From contig UBTA01000014.1 of the NCBI GenBank assembly GCA_900468065.1, positions 1 to 64,000 on the forward strand: a stretch of DNA of 64,000 nucleotides. The letters are read 5' to 3'. A program made the translations under genes and the position numbers. The notes beneath the pieces are model-generated. The model ran no database searches, was not told where the DNA came from, and was given only the letters and a program-made list of their open reading frames with translations. The stretch comes from Hyphomicrobiales bacterium (GTDB taxonomy: Bacteria > Pseudomonadota > Alphaproteobacteria > Rhizobiales > Rhizobiaceae). Numbering within the stretch: the stretch's first letter is position 1; each line of letters opens with the position of its first letter. Shown piece after piece: positions 49,426 to 57,596 of this stretch.

Positions 49426-50652
49426 TCAGTTGCGGAACACCGGATTGCTGATCACTGTTTCCGGTTTCGACAGGCGGAAATCATCCACCCGCCCCGCCGG
49501 TGCTTCGGCAACTTCCCCTTTTTCAACGAGACGGTCGCGCGGGCTCTTGCCGTTGCTGGTCAGTACCGCACCACCACCGAGAAGGGTGGTGCTTCCGTCA
49601 AGATCGGGATCGTCGAGGCCGATCGGCTGGGTCTGGATGATATCCTCGTTGGCGGTCGGGGCGGCAACGACCAGGTCCTTCATGCCGTCGGCGCCGGGGA
49701 TATCCAGAGCCGAGGCGGCGGCATCGCCCAACAGTTTGCGAATATCCTTTTCGACATAGAAGGCAAGCTTGCGCTTGCCGGCCTTGGTGAGGTTGATACC
49801 GTCCGATCCGCGCAGGCGGACCTGCTGGCCGTTGATATCGGAGCCCGTCATGACGAATTTGCCGTCCTCGTCGACGAACCCATCCCAGATATCGACAAAC
49901 GTGCCGCCCACCTTCTCGGTTTCCGCACGGAAGATGCTGTTCAGCGTGACCATATCGGCGGTCATCGATGTGGACTGGAAAGGCGGCATGCCGACCCAGA
50001 GAAGCGGTGTCTTGTCCTTGCGGGCAAGCGCAGCGAAGGCGCCGGCCCGGCGGGTATATTCGGCCAGCCAGCGGTCGGTGCGGAATTTTTCCTTCTCGCC
50101 GCCGACCGACATCTGCTGGCGCTCGTTGGCGCCGAGGCTGATGATGATCAACGCTGGTTTGGTTTCCGCGATATAGGCGGGCAGGCTTTCAGGCCAGTTG
50201 AAATAGTCCTCTCGGACAAGCCCGGATGAGCCATTGGCGCGGGTTTCGATGACGATGCCAGGTGTCGTCTCGAAGGCAGTCTTCAGTCCGTCGCCAAGGC
50301 TGCCGGCCACGAAGTCACCGACGACGAGGACCTTCTTGGCCGTCTCCAGCTTTTCGACGACGACGGGGGCGGGCTCGGCAGGGGCCGGTTTCGCTTTCTG
50401 CTGTGTCTTTCTGACCTTCGGACGTTGCTGCTGCTGCGGTTGTCTTTGCCGGGGCTCGTAGATCGGCGCGTCGTCATAGACAGGGGGCGGTTGCCTCCGC
50501 CCAAATCCGAACAGCATGTCGAGAATGGTCCGGCGCTCCTGCGCTTGCGCCTGGCGCGGCGGCTCCATGACGAGTGCAGTCAGGCTGATCGCGATGACGA
50601 TCAGGCCGTTGAACAGCCGGTGAAGGCCGCTGCTGCTGTCTCTGCCGCTCAT
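49426..50652 (-). CDS. DUF459 / SGNH-hydrolase-fold exported protein
   Basis: The 408-residue protein has an N-terminal hydrophobic segment (GLIVIAISLTALVM, signal or anchor), a Gln/Pro-rich low-complexity stretch (about residues 50-90), and a DUF459 domain. The domain is of the SGNH type, with VLVVGDFVAGSLGDGL (block I), SLGANE (block III) and GSDGINLTKAGKRKLAF (late Asp/His position, where the usual His is replaced by Asn-Leu). It is probably periplasmic and may act on cell-wall or polysaccharide acyl groups; no substrate is known. The ATG at 50652 is preferred to a GTG at 50667. It follows the lytic transglycosylase gene on the same strand. Confidence 0.85.
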   Translation of the reverse strand: MSGRDSSSGLHRLFNGLIVIAISLTALVMEPPRQAQAQERRTILDMLFGFGRRQPPPVYDDAPIYEPRQRQPQQQQRPKVRKTQQKAKPAPAEPAPVVVEKLETAKKVLVVGDFVAGSLGDGLKTAFETTPGIVIETRANGSSGLVREDYFNWPESLPAYIAETKPALIIISLGANERQQMSVGGEKEKFRTDRWLAEYTRRAGAFAALARKDKTPLLWVGMPPFQSTSMTADMVTLNSIFRAETEKVGGTFVDIWDGFVDEDGKFVMTGSDINGQQVRLRGSDGINLTKAGKRKLAFYVEKDIRKLLGDAAASALDIPGADGMKDLVVAAPTANEDIIQTQPIGLDDPDLDGSTTLLGGGAVLTSNGKSPRDRLVEKGEVAEAPAGRVDDFRLSKPETVISNPVFRN

Positions 50653-50705
50653 GCACCTGTTCCGCACTGTTCTGGCCCGACGTCTAAAGTGTCTCTACGC
50701 AAACG

Positions 50706-50735
50706 CGCAACGCCTCTCTCTCGAAAGGCGTTGCG
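50706..50735 (-). terminator. Hairpin between the transglycosylase and DUF459 genes
   Basis: CGCAACGCCT and its exact complement AGGCGTTGCG flank a 10-base loop, 60 bases after the transglycosylase stop. The T-run is short (TTT), so termination may be partial. Confidence 0.55.
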
Positions 50736-50795
50736 TCAAGGATGCAGAAGGATTGCGCCGCAATTGAGAGCGTTGTTCAGCGCGTTCGATCGCGT

Positions 50796-52016
50796 CTACT
50801 TCCGCAGTGCCTTCAGCAGGTGCTGTGTCGGTTCGCCGTCGGGCGAAAGGCCATTGCGGTTCTGGAAGGCCTGGATCGCGGCCTTGGAGCCGGAGCCGAA
50901 ATTGCCATCGACTTCGCCGTCGTAATAGCCGAGTTCCTTCAGGCGGGACTGCAGCTCGAACTTCTGCTTGATGTCGAGCGAACCGTCCGGGCGGCTCCAG
51001 GCCTGCTGCATGCCGCCATAGCCGGCGATCTCGTCGGCGAGAAGGCCAACGCCCAGCGCATAGGAGTCCGAGGCATTGTAGCGCTTGATGACGAAGAAGT
51101 TCTTGGTCATCAGGAAGCCGGGGCTGCCAGCACCGCCGGGCATCTTCAGTTGTGCACGCGTGTCGCCGTTGCGGAAAGCCTTGCCGTTCGGCCGGGTAAA
51201 GCCGAGGGCTGCCCATTGGGCAACCGTCTTCGTCTGGTCCGCATACTGGCTGCCGTTCTGCGGTGGCGACACTTCGTAGCCCCACGTCTGTCCCGATTGC
51301 CAGCCGTTCTTCTTGAGCAAATTGGCCGCAGTCGCCAGCGCGTCCGGCACCGAGTTCCAGATGTCCTTATGGCCGTTGCCGTCGGCATCGACAGCGTAGA
51401 GCAGGTAGCTGGTCGGAATGAACTGCGTGTGTCCCATGGCGCCGGCCCAGGAGCCGTTCAGCTCGCGCGGAGTGACATCGCCGTTCTGCAGGATCTTGAG
51501 AGCGGCGATCAATTGTGTCTTGGCATATTTGGCCCGCTTCGGGTCGGCATAGGCAAGTGTGGCGAGCGCGCGCGGCACGTAATGCAGGCGATCGTCCTTT
51601 TCCAGAACGGCGCCATAATTGGATTCCATCGACCAGATGGCCAGGAGCACGTTCCTGTCGATACCGAAATGTTTCTCCAGTGCCGCGAGCGTGCGGCCAT
51701 GCTTGACCGCCATTTCCTGCCCGACCTTGCGGGTGTAGGGATTGACGCGGCTGTCAATATATTCCCAGATCTTGCTCTTGAATTCGGGCTGATAGGCTGC
51801 CTTCTGCAATACGTCGGGATCGGGCGTCTTTACGCCGGCAAAGGCCTGGCGGTAGGTTGCCTTGGTGATGCCGCTCTTGGCTGCTGTGGCATAGAAGCTG
51901 TTGATCCAGGTCTCAAAACCCGCGTCAGCCGAGGCTGTTGACGGGGAAAACAGGGCTGCGGCTGTCATGAATGCGGCGGCAGCGCAGCGAAGGAGAGTGT
52001 GTCGGGTCGTTGTCAT
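50796..52016 (-). CDS. mltB: Lytic murein transglycosylase, MltB family
   Basis: The 406-residue periplasmic enzyme cleaves peptidoglycan to 1,6-anhydromuropeptides. A signal peptide covers residues 1-30 (ASA-D cleavage), with no lipobox, so it is soluble. The SLT2 domain contains the catalytic Glu131 in IWSMESNYG, followed by GAMGHTQFIPTSY and a long substrate cleft. The C-terminal 60 residues are a peptidoglycan-binding domain (LQSRLKELGYYDGEVDGNFG). The order of domains and length match rhizobial MltB-like proteins. Confidence 0.92.
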   Translation of the reverse strand: MTTTRHTLLRCAAAAFMTAAALFSPSTASADAGFETWINSFYATAAKSGITKATYRQAFAGVKTPDPDVLQKAAYQPEFKSKIWEYIDSRVNPYTRKVGQEMAVKHGRTLAALEKHFGIDRNVLLAIWSMESNYGAVLEKDDRLHYVPRALATLAYADPKRAKYAKTQLIAALKILQNGDVTPRELNGSWAGAMGHTQFIPTSYLLYAVDADGNGHKDIWNSVPDALATAANLLKKNGWQSGQTWGYEVSPPQNGSQYADQTKTVAQWAALGFTRPNGKAFRNGDTRAQLKMPGGAGSPGFLMTKNFFVIKRYNASDSYALGVGLLADEIAGYGGMQQAWSRPDGSLDIKQKFELQSRLKELGYYDGEVDGNFGSGSKAAIQAFQNRNGLSPDGEPTQHLLKALRK

Positions 52017-52315
52017 CAGCTGTCGTTTCCGTTGGTCGGCGCTCTGCTGCGATCAGGGGTGACCGGCGGTGCGCAAATTTACAGTCATAGAGCCAGCTTC
52101 GTGCAGGTGGTTATGCACTGGTTCCATTCTCGAGCGATTCAGCCCAGGAGGCAACCGCCAGAACCGAAATCTTACGAAAATGAAGTCAACAAATTCTTTA
52201 CCATGAATGGGTGGTTAGGTCTTCCTTTGCAAAAAAATAGCAATTTGCTGTTTATTGCCTATTGATACAAAGCCTAACCGATTTAAATCACAGTGCCGTG
52301 ATCCTGGAGATGTCA

Positions 52316-53203
52316 ATGACTGACAAGCGTAGAGTTCGTAAAGCCGTTTTCCCCGTCGCCGGCCTTGGAACCCGGTTCCTGCCCGCGACAAAAGCCGTTC
52401 CGAAGGAGATGCTGACCGTCGTCGACAAGCCGGTGATCCAGTATGTGGTGGATGAGGCGCTGGATGCGGGCATCGAACACCTGATCTTCGTCACCGGCCG
52501 CAGCAAACAGGTGATCGAGGATTATTTCGATATCCAGGTCGAGCTGGAACAGACCTTGCGCGAGCGCAACAAGACGGTGGAGCTGACGCTTCTCGAAAGC
52601 ATTCTGCCGGTTGCCGGCAGCACCAGCTTTACCCGCCAGCAATCGCCGCTCGGGCTTGGCCACGCCGTCTGGTGTGCGCGCGAACTGGTTGGCGACGAAC
52701 CCTTTGCGCTGCTTTTGCCTGACATGATCATGCAGGCCGAAAAGGGCTGCCTCAAGGGTATGGTCGAGCTTTACGAGCAGAGCGGCGGCAACGTCATCGC
52801 CGTTGAAGAATGTGCCCCCGACCAGACCCATAAATACGGTATCGTCGGTGCGGGCGAGAAGGTCGGAGACGGGTTCAAGATCACCAAGATGGTCGAAAAG
52901 CCGCCGCAGGGCACAGCGCCATCCAACTTCTTCATCAACGGCCGCTATATCCTGCAGCCGGAAATCTTCTCGATCCTTGCCACCCAGGAGCGTGGCGCCG
53001 GTAACGAGATCCAGTTGACCGACGGCATGTTGAAGCTCGCGCAGACGCAGGATTTTGCCGGCTACCACTTCCGCGGCAACACCTATGATTGCGGCATGAA
53101 GGAGGGCTTCATCCTGGCAAACGTGGCGTTTGCTCTGGCGCGCGGCGATATCCGGCCGGGTGTTGAAGGTCCTCTGAGGGCTTTGCTGCAAGGTCTGAAA
53201 TAA
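52316..53203 (+). CDS. galU: UTP-glucose-1-phosphate uridylyltransferase
   Basis: The 295-residue enzyme makes UDP-glucose, the donor for exopolysaccharide, lipopolysaccharide and glucan synthesis. The nucleotidyltransferase signature [20 protein letters not shown] lies at residues 11-30, and the [17 protein letters not shown] and VEKPP segments follow. The start at 52316 is decided by GGAG six bases upstream; ATG 52310 overlaps that site. Rhizobial homologues are called exoN, galU or celE. The 299 bases before it are AT-rich near the gene and hold no other call. A strong bidirectional terminator follows. Confidence 0.95.
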   Translation: MTDKRRVRKAVFPVAGLGTRFLPATKAVPKEMLTVVDKPVIQYVVDEALDAGIEHLIFVTGRSKQVIEDYFDIQVELEQTLRERNKTVELTLLESILPVAGSTSFTRQQSPLGLGHAVWCARELVGDEPFALLLPDMIMQAEKGCLKGMVELYEQSGGNVIAVEECAPDQTHKYGIVGAGEKVGDGFKITKMVEKPPQGTAPSNFFINGRYILQPEIFSILATQERGAGNEIQLTDGMLKLAQTQDFAGYHFRGNTYDCGMKEGFILANVAFALARGDIRPGVEGPLRALLQGLK

Positions 53204-53220
53204 GCCAGCCGTTAGACGTC

Positions 53221-53260
53221 AAAGAGCCCGCTGGCAGAACCGCCAGCGGGCTCTTTTTTT
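53221..53260. terminator. Bidirectional intrinsic terminator
   Basis: AAAGAGCCCGCTGGC pairs perfectly with GCCAGCGGGCTCTTT around a six-base loop, with TTTTTTT on the plus strand (galU). On the minus strand it also ends the beta-barrel gene, though with a shorter T-run. Confidence 0.9.
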
Positions 53261-53269
53261 GTTTTTGGA

Positions 53270-54733
53270 TCAGCGGCGTAGCGTCAGGCCAACACCGACG
53301 CGGGCGATATTGGTCGCGGGGCCGCTGTCGCGGGTGGTGTGCTCGTAGCTGACATCGCCGGTGAGGGCGAGATAGCGGTTAAGATCCCAGGTCAAGCCGG
53401 CACCTGTCGCCCAGACATTCTCGTCACTGGACGTGCCGCTTTGGAAATTGCGCAGCGTCAGGCTGTTTGAAAGCCGTGCTACCAGCGCGGAGCGGAGTTC
53501 GTGGGTCGCGTTGGCGCTCAGCGTATAGACCATCGCACCGCTTTCGCCGGCGGTGGTCGATGGTTCGATCCCTGTGGAGACGCCGTACGTCACATCCGTG
53601 CCGCGTTGCGGCGACCATCTGACCAGACCGTCGATGGTAAAGCCCTTCAAATCATTGAGGCGGTTATCGTCGAACCGGTAGGTTTGATAGCCAAGCGCGA
53701 TCTCGCCATTGAGCTTTTCTCCGAGATCGGCCTCGATGCCGGCGCGCGCACCATAGCTGTCATAGGATCTTTCGAAGCCGAGCGTGTCCTTGCGCAGGTC
53801 GTAGATCGATTTCCCGGCGGACGCTTCGATGAACGGAATAAGCGCTGGCGACAGTTCATAGCCGACGCGCACGGTGACAGCACCGGCGTTACGGTTTCTA
53901 TCCTTCAGCGACAGCGTGCCGCCGTTTTCCAGTTCGGCGCTGCCATAGACATAGCGGTCGAAATCGATCTTGGCCGAGCCGCGCAGGATGCCGAAATCAC
54001 GTTCGATGCCTGCGCCGAGCGTATATTGATCGATGCCGGACTGGACGCTGGCATTGCTGATCGCGTTCGGGTCGGTCGAATCTTCGCGCTCGAAATGATA
54101 GCCGGCCTTCAGCGTTGCCGTCGTCTGCTCGGAGAGGTCGAGCCTGAGGGCTGCTTCGAGGTCGGCTGTCGGTTCCGTCTCGCCGGAGCCGGAGACATTG
54201 CGCTGCCATGTGCCTTCGCCGGTCACCGTCAGCTGGTGGCGCGACCAGTCGGAGGTCAGCGTGCCCTTCAGGCCGGTCTCGAGATAGCTGCGTTTTTCCT
54301 TGGAGCTGCCGGTCTTGTTGCTTTCGAAATTGTAGGTCTGGCCGAGCGTCGGTTTCAGAACGAAACTGCCAAACCGGACGCCCTGTGCATCGTTGCGGTC
54401 GATATCGAGCTGCGACCGGAGGCCATCGACGGTATTTTCGCGCAGGTTGGTGCGGGCCATGTCCTCATCGACCGTGGGGTCGTTGAGCAGCGGTTCACCG
54501 GCATCGGTGCTGATCGAACCGGTGGTGATCGCTGCATCCGGTGCAGGCGTTGTGCCCGGCAGTACCGTTGTTGTGTTTGGTGTTGCTGTTGCCGTGCCGC
54601 CCGATGCGGGGAGAAGAGCCTGGGCGGAGACGGTTTGCGGCAAAAACAGCGCGCAGCTGGCCATCAGCCAAGCGGCAGTGGCTGCCGGGCGCGCAAGCGT
54701 CGTCCTCTTCGTGCGTGGATAGAATGGCGTCAT
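53270..54733 (-). CDS. Outer-membrane beta-barrel protein
   Basis: The 487-residue protein has a signal peptide (hydrophobic residues about 18-36, VSA-Q cleavage), a Thr/Pro/Ala-rich linker (40-75), then a long region of alternating polar and hydrophobic beta-strands with aromatic girdles. It ends in VGVGLTLRR after YEHTTRDSG repeats, as in BBP2/DUF560-like rhizobial barrels. It may be a surface or polysaccharide-linked porin-like protein. The start at 54733 is chosen for the signal peptide; a frame from 54841 adds 36 residues with no signal. The exact family and cargo are unknown. Confidence 0.82.
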   Translation of the reverse strand: MTPFYPRTKRTTLARPAATAAWLMASCALFLPQTVSAQALLPASGGTATATPNTTTVLPGTTPAPDAAITTGSISTDAGEPLLNDPTVDEDMARTNLRENTVDGLRSQLDIDRNDAQGVRFGSFVLKPTLGQTYNFESNKTGSSKEKRSYLETGLKGTLTSDWSRHQLTVTGEGTWQRNVSGSGETEPTADLEAALRLDLSEQTTATLKAGYHFEREDSTDPNAISNASVQSGIDQYTLGAGIERDFGILRGSAKIDFDRYVYGSAELENGGTLSLKDRNRNAGAVTVRVGYELSPALIPFIEASAGKSIYDLRKDTLGFERSYDSYGARAGIEADLGEKLNGEIALGYQTYRFDDNRLNDLKGFTIDGLVRWSPQRGTDVTYGVSTGIEPSTTAGESGAMVYTLSANATHELRSALVARLSNSLTLRNFQSGTSSDENVWATGAGLTWDLNRYLALTGDVSYEHTTRDSGPATNIARVGVGLTLRR

Positions 54734-54827
54734 CTGCCGAATGCCCGGAAATCCGTTTACCAGTGTTGAGCAACCGTAAACGGATGTGGTTAACCATTCC
54801 TTTCCGAAACGGCATTGGGCTTTGTTT

Positions 54828-55286
54828 TCAGGCGCTTTCAACGATCAGGTGGCTGCCGCTGCTGCCTGTTACCTTGACGCGGGTGCCGGCGGGCAGGTCC
54901 GGTCCGTTGACGGGCCAGGTCGTCGCGTCGAGCCGGATCCGGCCGCGCCCCTCGCTAATCGGCTGTTCGAGAGCGGCGGTGCGGCCAATGAGGCGGGCGC
55001 CACGCTGGTTGAGTAGCGGTTCGTCGGTCGTATCACCCGAACGGGCGAGCAGCCGGCGGCCGATGACCGCCGCTGCGACGGAGAGCACGGCAAAGAACAC
55101 CAGCTGTGCCTGCCAGACCCAGAAACCGGCGTCCCAGAGCAGAAGCGACAGGGCGCCGGTGAGAATGGCGGCGATACCGATCCAGACGAGAAAGACGCCG
55201 GGCGCGACGACTTCGGCTGCCAAAAGCACCAGGCCCAGCACCCACCAGCTCCAGGGACCAAGTTCGAGGATGACGCGCTCGATCAT
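54828..55286 (-). CDS. NfeD family membrane protein
   Basis: The 152-residue protein has hydrophobic helices at about 10-30, 36-54 and 60-80, then a small OB-fold C-terminal domain (about 95-150, RGRIRLDATTWPV and GTRVKVTGSSGSHLIVE) typical of short NfeD proteins. It starts three bases after the stop of the SPFH gene. NfeD and SPFH (stomatin-like) genes form one of the most conserved gene pairs in bacteria and their products act together in membrane microdomain or protein quality control. Confidence 0.93.
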   Translation of the reverse strand: MIERVILELGPWSWWVLGLVLLAAEVVAPGVFLVWIGIAAILTGALSLLLWDAGFWVWQAQLVFFAVLSVAAAVIGRRLLARSGDTTDEPLLNQRGARLIGRTAALEQPISEGRGRIRLDATTWPVNGPDLPAGTRVKVTGSSGSHLIVESA

Positions 55287-55289
55287 CGA

Positions 55290-56300
55290 TCAGCCTTCCT
55301 GCTTGGCCGTATCGAACGGATTGCGCACCGGGACGGTGCGGGGGAGGGGCTGGCGGGCCGGGGCAGGCGTATCGCCGCCGCCATTGCCGAAGACTTCGCG
55401 TGCAATCGCACCGATGCCGCCGAGCGAGCCGATCAGCGCGGAGGCTTCCATCGGCATCAGCACAATCTTGGAATTCGGTGCGGTGCCGATGGCGGCCATG
55501 GCTTCAGTGTATTTCTGGGCGACGAAGTAGTTGATCGCCTGCACATCGCCGGCAGCGATCGCTTCCGAGACCATCTTGGTGGCCTTGGCTTCGGCCTCGG
55601 CCAGACGTTCGCGGGCTTCGGCATCGCGGAAGGCGGCTTCGCGCTGGCCTTCGGCCTGAAGGATGGCCGACTGCTTGGCGCCTTCGGCGCGCAGGATCTG
55701 GGCGTTGCGCGAGCCTTCGGCTTCCAGCACCTGGGCACGCTTTTCGCGCTCGGCCTTCATCTGGCGGGCCATGGCATCGACCAGATCCTTCGGCGGCTGG
55801 ATGTCCTTGATCTCGACGCGGGTCACCTTGATGCCCCACGGACCAACGGCTTCATCGACGACATGCAGCAGCTTGTCGTTGATGATTTCGCGGTTGGACA
55901 GGAGTTCGTCGAGGTCCATCGAGCCCATGACCGAGCGGATGTTGGTCATCGTCAGGTTGAGGATGGCGCTCTGCAGGTCGGAGACCTGATAGGCGGCCTC
56001 GGCGGCGTTCAGCACCTGATAGAAGGCAACGGCATCGGCAGCGCAACTGGCATTGTCGCGGGTGATGACTTCCTGCGTCGGAACGTCGAGCACCTGCTCC
56101 ATGACGTTCATCCGGGCACCGATCTTGTCGATGAACGGGATGATGATGTTGAGGCCCGGCTCAAGGGTTCTGGTATAGCGGCCGAAACGTTCCACCGTGT
56201 AGCGATACCCTTGCGGTACTGTCTTGATGCCGGCGAACAGCACAAGGATGACGAGGATCACGAAGGCGATGACGACGATGTCCAGTCCGGCCAGAGGCAT
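55290..56300 (-). CDS. SPFH/band 7 (stomatin-like) protein
   Basis: The 336-residue protein has an N-terminal membrane anchor (residues 5-24), an SPFH domain (about 25-185, with VPQGYRYTVERFGRYTRTLEPG) and an Ala/Glu-rich coiled coil (about 190-265, with repeated EAEGSRNAQILRAEG-type heptads). It closes with a Pro/Arg-rich tail. This is the QmcA type rather than HflC/HflK. It forms large oligomeric rings at the inner membrane. An AGGAGA site lies eight bases before the ATG, and the NfeD gene follows immediately. Confidence 0.94.
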   Translation of the reverse strand: MPLAGLDIVVIAFVILVILVLFAGIKTVPQGYRYTVERFGRYTRTLEPGLNIIIPFIDKIGARMNVMEQVLDVPTQEVITRDNASCAADAVAFYQVLNAAEAAYQVSDLQSAILNLTMTNIRSVMGSMDLDELLSNREIINDKLLHVVDEAVGPWGIKVTRVEIKDIQPPKDLVDAMARQMKAEREKRAQVLEAEGSRNAQILRAEGAKQSAILQAEGQREAAFRDAEARERLAEAEAKATKMVSEAIAAGDVQAINYFVAQKYTEAMAAIGTAPNSKIVLMPMEASALIGSLGGIGAIAREVFGNGGGDTPAPARQPLPRTVPVRNPFDTAKQEG

Positions 56301-56432
56301 GGGGGTGATTCTCCTTTTGGGTGCGTCTTGTTGTTGGATGCACTCTAGGACAAGACGTGACGATTGGTCAGCCTATTTGCAAGAGGCTGGCCAAATTTCT
56401 CGGATGGCCGAAAATTCTGCAACAGGAAAGGG

Positions 56433-57467
56433 TTAAGCCCAGCCCATCAGTTCCCGGCGTACCACGTGCTCCAGTACGGTCATGCCGCCCTCGCTGTCGT
56501 TCAGGCACGGGATATGGGCGAATTTCTCGCCGCCGGCATGGTGGAAGGTTTCGGCGGCTTCCACCGCGATTTCCTCCAGCGTTTCCAGGCAGTCGGAGAC
56601 GAAACCAGGATTGATCACGGCGATGCGCTTGACGCCTTCCTTGCCGAGCTTCTCCACGGTCTTGTCGGTGTAGGGCTGCAGCCATTCTTCCGGGCCGAAA
56701 CGGGACTGGAAGGTGACCTGCAGCTTTTCCTTGGACCATCCGAGCTTTTCGCGCACCAGCCGTGCCGTCTTCTGACACTGGCAATAATAGGGGTCGCCCT
56801 TGTCGAAATAGGATTGCGGGATGCCGTGGAAAGATGTCAGCACCACCTCCGGCTCCCAGTCGAGCGTGGCGAGGTGGCTGGTGATCGAATTGGCCAGCGC
56901 CTCGATGTAGACCGGATCGTCATGGTAGGGCGCAACCGTGCGCAGGGCCGGCTGCCAGCGCATTTTCAAAAGGGCCTTGAACGCCTCGTCGTTGACGGTC
57001 GCGGTCGTTGCCGCCGCATATTGCGGATAGAGCGGGAAGACGAGAATCTTTTCGCAGCCGTCCTTCTGCAGTTCGTCCATCTTCGACTTGATCGACGGCC
57101 GGCCGTAGCGCATGGCCCAATCGACGCGGACATTCGGCAGGTCAGCGAAGGATTTCGCCATGATCTCTGCCTGGTTGCGCGTATAGGTGCGCAGGTAGCT
57201 CTCGTTCAGCTCCTTGTTCCAGATCGTCTCATAGGCCTTGCCGACCTTGGCGGGTCGTGTGTTGAGCACGATGCCGAACAGGATCGGGTACCAGAAGAAC
57301 GGCGACCACTCGATCACCCGCCGGTCCATCAGGAATTCCTTGAGATAGCGCCGCATCGACACCTTGTCGGTGCCATCGGGCGTGCCGAGGTTGACCAGCA
57401 GCACACCCACCTTGCCAAACTTGACGGGCGGATGGTTCGGGGCGGTCATCTCGGTGGCGGCGGTCAT
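56433..57467 (-). CDS. hemH: Ferrochelatase
   Basis: The 344-residue enzyme inserts Fe2+ into protoporphyrin IX, the last step of haem synthesis. Catalytic His214 lies in LTSFHGIPQSY, and the conserved acidic pair Glu295/Glu298 in PGFVSDCLETLEEI. The N-terminal VLLVNLGTPDG loop is typical. It is monocistronic, with a 76-base space to a terminator upstream. I do not see an Irr or Fur box in the short promoter region, but cannot exclude one. Confidence 0.96.
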   Translation of the reverse strand: MTAATEMTAPNHPPVKFGKVGVLLVNLGTPDGTDKVSMRRYLKEFLMDRRVIEWSPFFWYPILFGIVLNTRPAKVGKAYETIWNKELNESYLRTYTRNQAEIMAKSFADLPNVRVDWAMRYGRPSIKSKMDELQKDGCEKILVFPLYPQYAAATTATVNDEAFKALLKMRWQPALRTVAPYHDDPVYIEALANSITSHLATLDWEPEVVLTSFHGIPQSYFDKGDPYYCQCQKTARLVREKLGWSKEKLQVTFQSRFGPEEWLQPYTDKTVEKLGKEGVKRIAVINPGFVSDCLETLEEIAVEAAETFHHAGGEKFAHIPCLNDSEGGMTVLEHVVRRELMGWA

Positions 57468-57543
57468 GGCATATCCTGCGGTGTACGGGGTGGCGTCTCT
57501 TATACGACAAGGGGCGCGTGCGGTTCATGCCGTTCTTAAAAAG

Positions 57544-57578
57544 AAAAACCGGCCCGGGGAACCCCGGACCGGTTTTTC
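57544..57578 (-). terminator. Intrinsic terminator after the 5'-nucleotidase gene
   Basis: On the minus strand AAAAACCGG pairs with CCGGTTTTT around a GC-rich inner stem, with a further CTTTTT following. Confidence 0.85.
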
Positions 57579-57596
57579 AACTAGAGACATATTGTC